NCBI GenBank assembly: GCA_947311845.1
Contig: CAMZMU010000034.1
Coordinates: forward strand, 89,718,723 to 89,782,722
Direction: 5' to 3'
Length of the DNA: 64,000 nt
Source: Poa pratensis
Taxonomy: Eukaryota; Streptophyta; Magnoliopsida; Poales; Poaceae
In this document: piece by piece, positions 58,237 to 64,000 of the stretch
Layout: each line of letters begins with the position of its first letter
How positions within the stretch are numbered: the first letter of the stretch is position 1
The notes under the pieces: model-generated
Databases searched by the model: none
What the model saw: only the letters and a program-made list of their open reading frames with translations
What the model was told of the DNA's origin: nothing
Made by a program: the position numbers and the translations under genes

Positions 58237-58450
58237 CAAATCTAGTCTAACAGCTTCCAAAAGAACCGAGCCAAAATATCATGATGTTTTGTGTTATGTT
58301 GTGCAGCTCCCTTATTCTTGCTGCATGCACGTCATCCATGATCCATTCTCTTGTTCCATCTATAAAGAACTTGGTGTAGTAGTTTCGGCTCCAAAGGTGA
58401 AACTTGGTTTTGCGTATGTTAACTTTTGTTGTTGTTTGAGCCCAACTTGA
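56942..58450 (+). CDS. Sirevirus gag-like protein, copy 2, intact frame with foreign C-terminus
   Basis: 502 codons, uninterrupted. Residues 1 to about 432 equal copy-1 gag: a short charged N-terminus, the zinc knuckle CYNCHDKNHYIREC at about residue 103-116, a Lys/Arg/Pro linker (KKPARPRKPFFKKAPR), an acidic-serine stretch, then a coiled coil of roughly 180 residues. From about residue 433 the reading continues into flanking DNA (KSSLTASKRTEPKYHDVLC ...), so the last 70 residues are an accidental fusion. It lacks the capsid-like UBN2 domain, so its ability to form particles is doubtful. It could be transcribed from LTR 2. Confidence 0.75.
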   Translation: MTQSEDEADLAKAKETKNAEDNRARAMGMKQGPSLALKAKVVCLDEVEACPSNIAPNDLEPALNGHIALATREFWQDPAKAKAKVDKENNSSGKKELASKWKTCYNCHDKNHYIRECPYENREQNGGKLIPKDHSRLIQKKPARPRKPFFKKAPRIVLVAQEEYPTSDSEDEDASTNEVAALAIVSTSSSSLFESPNENFSTNNARCLMANVTEVSSPSPKTMHEMSDQSSLVIKKELVAFDTFMTNLQGEAKEHVESLMRQLCAAEELLQEKSKIEREDSLTIASLNASVASLNASLDEESEERCSLEERLDSLDAKNDDIINKIIKDRDHVFAKYKVLKKEKVELGVANARLLEDMEKLDKAHKALETTHSLLVKSHEQLQTQLSKSSSTSISILPRVHENVIEENVSTKTSILKGKDKGIAYLFEQKPLKSSLTASKRTEPKYHDVLCYVVQLPYSCCMHVIHDPFSCSIYKELGVVVSAPKVKLGFAYVNFCCCLSPT

Positions 58451-59410
58451 TACAACTATTTGGTTGCATGTGAATGAAATGTGACAGTTTTTCAGTCTTT
58501 GCACTCGTGACCTGAATTCGAATATTATCTAGTTCTTAATTAATTAGTTTCTCCTGCCAAAATATTTATAAGTAACTAGTGCTCCAGGTTAGTGTAGTCG
58601 TCGGCATTCTCGTCGTCCGCCAGTGATCGACACTCAGATTTGTCGCTCTACTTGTACCAACAATGAAATATGAAGCTCTGTCGGTCCCCTACCGTTCTTC
58701 AAATTGCTGAAATGCAGCGACCTAATATTGATTATTTTCAGATCGTCTCATGGTTGATCGTCTCCTTCAAAGTTGCCCCAAATAACTTTAGTCTTCATTG
58801 TCAGCAGCTTATCTGCTATTGTGTGTTGAAATTTTCTTATAAGTTTGTGATGAACCGCTTTTGTAACGTGTTAAGTTGGAAAATTTTGTGGCGTGAATGC
58901 TCCGAACAACGTATATAATTAACTGGCCTTCTAACCACAACAAGACTGAGGAGAGCAATGCCTCAATTATCTGCCTGCGGGAAACTAAGAGTATGAATTT
59001 TGGTATTGCTTTCATTAAGGGTTTACTCCTCATAGATCTGATAAGTTTGCCTTCATACCCTTGGATAGGACCTCGAGGGGTTTGCGTGTTTCTCTAACAC
59101 ACTTGTATTAGCCTTCCCCTCTCTAACCCACTATAGTAAAGAATTACCTCAATAGGCTTCGCCATTTGCCCCACCACAATTACCAACCCAAAAATTAAAT
59201 TTAGTTAAGTGTTACCACTTAACTATTATATTCTACCACTTACCACTCGAAATTATACATATGAAAGCATCAACAACTCTCTCTAATTATACAGGTCCTA
59301 TAGATGTTGAGAAAGAATGTGCTCCTCTAATCTCTGAAATAAATGTTACATGTGACTCAAGATCTAAAATTCTTGATATTGCAAAGGTCAATGTGTTGAT
59401 CCCTATCATG
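58237..59410. other. Flank of the Sirevirus array, nothing recognised
   Basis: Begins with text that reads like a 3'UTR or old exon (58240-58450), then AT-rich DNA. Plus-strand frames of 60-80 codons have no domains. Confidence 0.35.
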
Positions 59411-59412
59411 TA

Positions 59413-59535
59413 CTCCCTCCGTTCTAAATTAGATGACTTCCATTTACCCAGATGTGCATGTATCTAGACATGTTACAAGTATAGATACATCCACTTTTAG
59501 ACAAGTGGAAGTCATCTAATTTGAAACGGATGGTG
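59413..59535. mobile_element. Stowaway MITE next to a Gypsy LTR
   Basis: TA duplications at 59411-59412 and 59536-59537. Ends CTCCCTCCGTTCTAAATTAG and (reverse complement) CACCATCCGTTTCAAATTAG. Strong hairpin (gatgacttcca / tggaagtcatc). The Gypsy LTR begins at the next base after the right TA. Confidence 0.88.
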
Positions 59536-59537
59536 TA

Positions 59538-60127
59538 TGTCGTGGGGTAGATAACACGGCAGATGCTACTTTGGGGTAGCTTGAGTTGATGGGCAAGGCG
59601 ACACTGGCGTCTGGGTGATTGTTTAGCATTGCAGGGACAAAGGGTTTACCCAGGTTTGGCCTCTCCATGGGAGATAAAGACCTACTTCCTGCTATCTTGT
59701 TATTGATCTCGATCTCGATAACCCGGCTACGACAACAGAGCCGGATCTCGATCTAGGTTACAAGGTGGGGTGTTCTCTCGATGGTTCTCTCGCCTGAGCT
59801 TGGATCGTAAAGTCCTCTCTCAACTAGGGCTCAAGGACCGGTTTATATAGTCGACCGGGTCTCCTGGCACTTTACAATATGAACCCGGGCTCTACCCAGA
59901 CTCGGAGTCCTATTCTAGCTCTTCTAGCCTTCGTGTCCTCCAAGTCCCGAACCGCCTCTGGTCTTCTAGAAACTTCCCTTCCTGAACCAGGTCACCGCCA
60001 ATGCCTCTGGCCCAGCAACATAACCCGGCCCATGCTGATGGTTAGCTGGCCTGGCCGGGCCGGGCCTCCTGCCTGGCGGGTCATGCTTCCCTCTTCATGG
60101 GCCTACCGGGTTATAATCCCCCCATCA
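59538..60127 (-). repeat. 3' LTR of Gypsy element B
   Basis: 590 bases bounded by TG...CA: plus-strand start TGTCGTGGGG, end cccccatca. In element orientation it opens TGATGGGGGGATTATAACCC. TSD not assessable because the other end is outside the window. Confidence 0.8.
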
Positions 60128-60140
60128 GTAGCCCCCAGAT
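60128..60140 (-). other. Polypurine tract of Gypsy B
   Basis: Minus strand ATCTGGGGGCTAC lies directly upstream of the LTR in element orientation. Confidence 0.7.
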
Positions 60141-60538
60141 TAACCTGGTTGCCAGGTTGGCATGCTCTGCTTCTACTCTTGAATTGCTTCTTTGAGCAGA
60201 ACTGATATCCTGGCTAGCCGGGTTAATCGCCTGAAACATAAAATAACACATAACAAATTTAATATCAGAACATGTCTCTTTTCTCCTTTGCTTGGCCAGT
60301 CTTTTTGGCGGTTCACGGCGTAACCCGGCTATCTCTTGCCGGGTTCACACATCCCGGGTTTCACTTTCAACACTTAGTGAAAATTATCGCCCAACTGAAA
60401 TCCATCCTTATCCATCTTAATCACGATCTTATCATTTAATACTCCGTAATTATCTCATTCCGTTTGTCGTTGACTTTCAGTCAAAGATCCTTATCTCTTC
60501 ACTTTTAACCACAACACCCCTAGGGTTTTTACTGTGCC

Positions 60539-60546
60539 TATAAATA
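60539..60546 (+). promoter_or_regulatory. TATA box of the antisense gene in Gypsy B
   Basis: TATAAATA within gtgcctataaataggag. A leader of about 100 bases follows, to a CACAG|GTACGA donor at 60672. The layout parallels element A. Confidence 0.65.
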
Positions 60547-60737
60547 GGAGACCAGGAGACACCACGGTCACTTTTCCCCATTCAGTTCATCTTCTTCCTC
60601 GCGCACGCACTGTAGCAGCCGCGGATCCAATCTCAAATCGAGCCTCCCAATCTCCTGCAAGAAGATCCACAGGTACGATTACCCCACACATCCGTGCTCC
60701 GCACTTGATTCCAACTTGAATCTCATCCAGATTTGCT

Positions 60738-63700
60738 TTGCATTTCCCTCTCCACGCATCTACATCTAGAACTAGGGTTTCTTATCACCATTGCTGCGCC
60801 CAGGCCGGAGCTCCCCGTGCGGCGAAGAAGCTCGCAAAGAAGCCTCACAGCACCCACGCCGGTGCATCTGGCTCCGCCGCCCCCGCTGCTACTCAGGCCA
60901 ACTGGACTAAGTCCACGGTGACTAACTTGATGCTTCAAGAATATGTGAACTGCGGCGAACTCCCTCTCAAAGATGAGATTCAATGGCGTGCTGCTGGAGA
61001 AGAAATCCGCCCCAGCCCCAAGGAAGGTGAAGTAGTGATTTTCCTCGACCATGTTCAGCGCGGCCGTCGCCCCCCGGGTTCCCTGTTTTTTCGCCGGGTC
61101 TTGAAGTACTACGGCCTTAGGCCTCAAGACATCGCGCCCAACTCTATGCTAAACATCAGCAACTTTGTGGTGTTCTGTGAAGATTATTTGCAAATGGCTC
61201 CAAGCCTCGAGCTGTTCCTCGAGTTCTTCTACTGCAACCCCTCTCGCAAGGACCAAGTACTCCCATACGGTGGAGTTGCGATCCAGCGCCGAAGAGAGTG
61301 TGATTTCACGGCTCTTCTTCTAGCCAGCCATCCCAAGGGGTGGCAAAACACATATTTTACTGCAAGGACACCTCACCAGAATCTGACGAAGCCCGTTACC
61401 CGGCTTTCCGGAACTCGGGATTAACATATGAAGCCAAAATGAATAGTTCTGCCGATGACGCCGAGCGGGTCAAGCTCGAGCCCACTCTTCGCCGGGCCAG
61501 AGCTTTACTCGCCCATGGTCTCAAGGGCACAGATCTAGTCCAATGCTGGATCGGTTGGTTCATCCAACCTCTCAGCATCAGGACCTGGCTAATTTGCCAA
61601 TACACTGGTGAAACCACAGACAACATGCGTTACTCCGAGATGACGCTTACTGATGATCAGCTCGTGAAGAATGCCAAGAGATTGCTTGGCGGAAAAGAAA
61701 GATGCCATCGCACTGAACGGGCTCGCCCCATTTAGTGCCAAAAACAAACCTCCACGGTAAAACAACACTTGATCACTTTTGCTTACTTTAACCCGGTAAT
61801 TTCGTCCATAGACTGTTACTTACTGTGATTGCTTTTTCTCAGGACTCCAAGTGGTGGAGCGTGGATTTTACCCCTACATCCTCTCCTGATGGGGAGGACA
61901 CAGAAAGTGAAGACGACGAAGAAGAAGAAGGTGAGCTAGACTCGTAGGCCGGCTCTTCCTCCAGTTGATTAACAACGAAGTCCCCAATAAGGACACCTCT
62001 ACTGATAACCCGGCAAATTTTATTCCAGGCCTCACTGACCCGGCGTCTGACGTAGCGCCGGGTCCCCAAACTACCGCACCTCCTACTCAGAAGAGAACCC
62101 GGACCACCATTGCCAAGGTACCACATTCTCTCTTCTCAATTTTCATGATGAACCCATCTCAAACTTAAGCATAAACATAGGAAAAGGAGGCTGAGAAGGA
62201 GGCTGAAGCGAACAAGAGACGCCGAACCCGGTCTTCTACAAGCCAAGCTTCCCTGAGCCCAGGTATCCCTCAACGCGCTTTATCAAGCTGGGCCAAATCC
62301 ATCCAGAAGACGCCCAGCAAACAGTTCCCTTTAGCTGGCCAGATCCGGGTTCCTAAACCATCTCGTTTGTCAGATTCCTCCTCGGATGGTGTTAGCACAC
62401 CCGAGGATTTCCAGATCAATGCCGGGTTAGAAATACTTCGCACATCTTTATACTTTACTGTCCCTTTCTTGTTTAACTAAGACACTACTTGTTCCAGTGC
62501 CAGAGCTTTTATGGATGAAGACCCGGAATCTCCTCCTGCGGCGTCTCCTCCTCCAGCAACCACAGAGCCTTCTCCTATGGAGGCACATATTGAGGAACCG
62601 GAGGACAAAGACGAGCCAACGGAGCAAGCAACCCCCGCGGCTTCTCCAAAAAATATTGTTGACCCAGTGCCAGAATCCTCCCCAGCTGCTCACTCGTCCG
62701 GGTTAGGCTCTGGGACTAAAGAAGATGAAGTGCAGGTTACTGGAACCCGGCACGTTCCAGTACAAAATGCTCCTGAGACTCTGGCCAAGGTGCCAGCCCC
62801 AGATGCTGACCCGACAACTCCTGCCAAGGACAAGAACCCGGCTTCCTCCTCAAATTCACTGGCTCTGGACGCCATGTCCGTTCCAGCACTTTGCGACGAA
62901 TATTTTTCTCGCCTTGCTCAACACAAGACCCTGGAAACAGAACTGGTCGCCCTAATTCAAAAACGATATCAGGTACCCATTTTTACTTCTTGCCTGTATA
63001 TTTTCTTGCATAACTATACCCTGAGTAGCCCCCAAGCTCTAAGTTCATCACTTGTGATGAGCTTGGTGCTTACAATACGCATTCCTTAGGTAAAAAACTT
63101 CAAACCTGTAGCCCCCAAGTGCCGGGTTGTGTGCCTGCAGCAACCTGGGACTTCTTTATTACATTGAACAATTGAACTTCAAACTGAGTAGCCCCCAAGT
63201 GCCGGGTTAGCTGTCCACAGCTACCTGGGACTTACAGTTAGAAAATTTTCAGACTTTTTGCGCATGTAGCCCCCAAGTGCCGGGTTGCACGCCTGCGGCG
63301 ACCTGGGACTAACACAACTTCTTGCATCTTAACAGGAAGACCATGCCAAGGCCCAGGCTGAAATCACCCGGCTCAAGACACTGCCAAAACTGAATCTGAG
63401 ACCCGGGCTGATCACTCAGCTCAACTCCAGGCCTTAGAAGAAAAAATTACTGCTCTGACGCAAGAAAACTCTGATCTGAAGAAGGACATGCAGGAGAACG
63501 AGGAGAACTTCCAGGAGCAACAGGAGACACTGCAGAAGCAGCTGGATGAAACCAACAGTGAGCTGACCCGGCTAAAAAGAATGATCACCTCATGGTTGAA
63601 TCTTTAGTGGGTAAGCACTACTCCTTTGAATTCAACTGAACTGATCAAGCAAAGCCGGTTTTAAATCTCACTGTTCTCTTTTTCTTACACAGGCCCTCGA

Positions 63701-64000
63701 CGGGAACCTCCGCAAAACTGCTGCAGAGAAGATCAAATGCATGTACACGCTGACACGTCAGCTGTACTTTGGCAGCTGCGAGGTCATCAAAGCCGCTAGG
63801 CTCTGGGAGAACCCGCCAAGCAAGTACACTGAAGTCCTTGGGCATCTGTCAACAATGCCACAATGGATCCATCTGCTCAAGAGATCAGCTTGCAGGGCCG
63901 GGGTGATGCGAGGTCTTGCCTTGGCAAAGGCCTACCATCCCCAGCTAAACCCGGCTCCACTGAAGAAGGGCTTTCCTCAGTTTGACACTGATGGCAAGGA
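60738..64000 (+). CDS. Antisense accessory protein of Gypsy B (PF04195-like), partial
   Basis: Same family and order as the antisense gene of element A. After a leader intron (acceptor CGCCCAG near 60804, inferred) come NLMLQEYVNCGELPLKDEIQ, PKEGEVVIFLDHVQRGRRPP, SLFFRRVLKYYGLRPQDIAP and NSMLNISNFVVFCEDYLQMA, the conserved domain. One base is missing in a T run near 61355; reading resumes as YCKDTSPESDEA and QCWIGWFIQPLSIRTWLICQ. Another slip is near 61685. Later exons encode an acidic run (61845-61931), a Pro/Glu-rich region (62500-62970), a coiled coil (63336-63600, e.g. ITALTQENSDLKKDMQENEE) and KIKCMYTLTRQLYFGSCEV. It runs off the window. The 60738 start is a frame boundary, not a proven start codon. 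Confidence 0.65.
63020..63315 (-). repeat. Polypurine-tract-like repeats in an intron of the Gypsy B antisense gene
   Basis: gtagcccccaagtgccgggtt occurs three times (about 63107, 63189, 63267), plus a partial copy at 63024 (gagtagcccccaagc). Each full copy is followed by a cctgg(g)act end at a spacing near 80 bases. The core gtagccccca equals the tract next to the LTR at 60128. Confidence 0.85.

Larger units (their letters stand above)
59538..64000 (-). mobile_element. Tat-lineage Gypsy element B (3' part; continues beyond the window)
   Basis: Same layout as element A: a 3' LTR at the left, a purine tract, then an antisense gene on the plus strand with TATA box, leader intron and the same protein family. 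gag and pol should lie to the right of the window. LTR sequence and protein differ clearly from element A, so it is a different family within the lineage. Confidence 0.8.

Overview
The window is nuclear DNA from a grass (Poaceae). The evidence is two intron-containing plant genes with grass-type GC-rich 5' halves, many grass MITEs (Stowaway, Tourist, hAT), two Tat-lineage Gypsy retrotransposons that carry an antisense extra gene, and a Sirevirus-type Copia element. I do not assign a genus. I see no rRNA genes, CRISPR arrays or bacterial features.

Layout. 1-5 kb holds a broken gene-like stretch and old repeats. 5.3-9.0 kb is a two-exon glycosyltransferase gene on the minus strand. 9.3-14 kb is a LINE fragment, three small DNA transposons and a degenerate long-period repeat. 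15.2-19.4 kb (minus) is a 13-exon epsin (ENTH-domain clathrin adaptor) gene. 20.3-22.8 kb holds MITEs, the first copy of a local duplication and a retroposon-like block. 22.98-35.6 kb is a minus-oriented Tat Gypsy element that has lost its 5' LTR and sits inside the second copy of the duplication, which resumes at 35.6-37.3 kb. 38.9-43.6 kb is a 4.7-kb Mutator-like element with a perfect 9-bp target duplication; it has no recognisable transposase but carries an intact 188-codon gene with its own TATA box, so it resembles a Pack-MULE. 44.2-46.1 kb is a dead PIF/Harbinger element cut by the next insertion. 46.1-58.2 kb is a Sirevirus arranged LTR-internal-LTR-partial internal. 59.5-64 kb is the 3' end of a second Tat element, also in minus orientation.

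Function. Only the glycosyltransferase and epsin genes are clear host genes. The first should act as a Golgi type II membrane enzyme. The second should act in clathrin-coated vesicle budding at the plasma membrane, trans-Golgi network or endosomes. Both look intact except for one single-base loss each. The same kind of loss recurs in the younger transposons, so sequencing or assembly error has to be weighed against true gene decay.

The most unusual parts are the gene-carrying MULE, the tandem Sirevirus with arrays of a CCGGAAACTCCGG palindrome, and the two Tat elements whose antisense genes have their own TATA boxes, 5'UTR introns and spliced coding exons.
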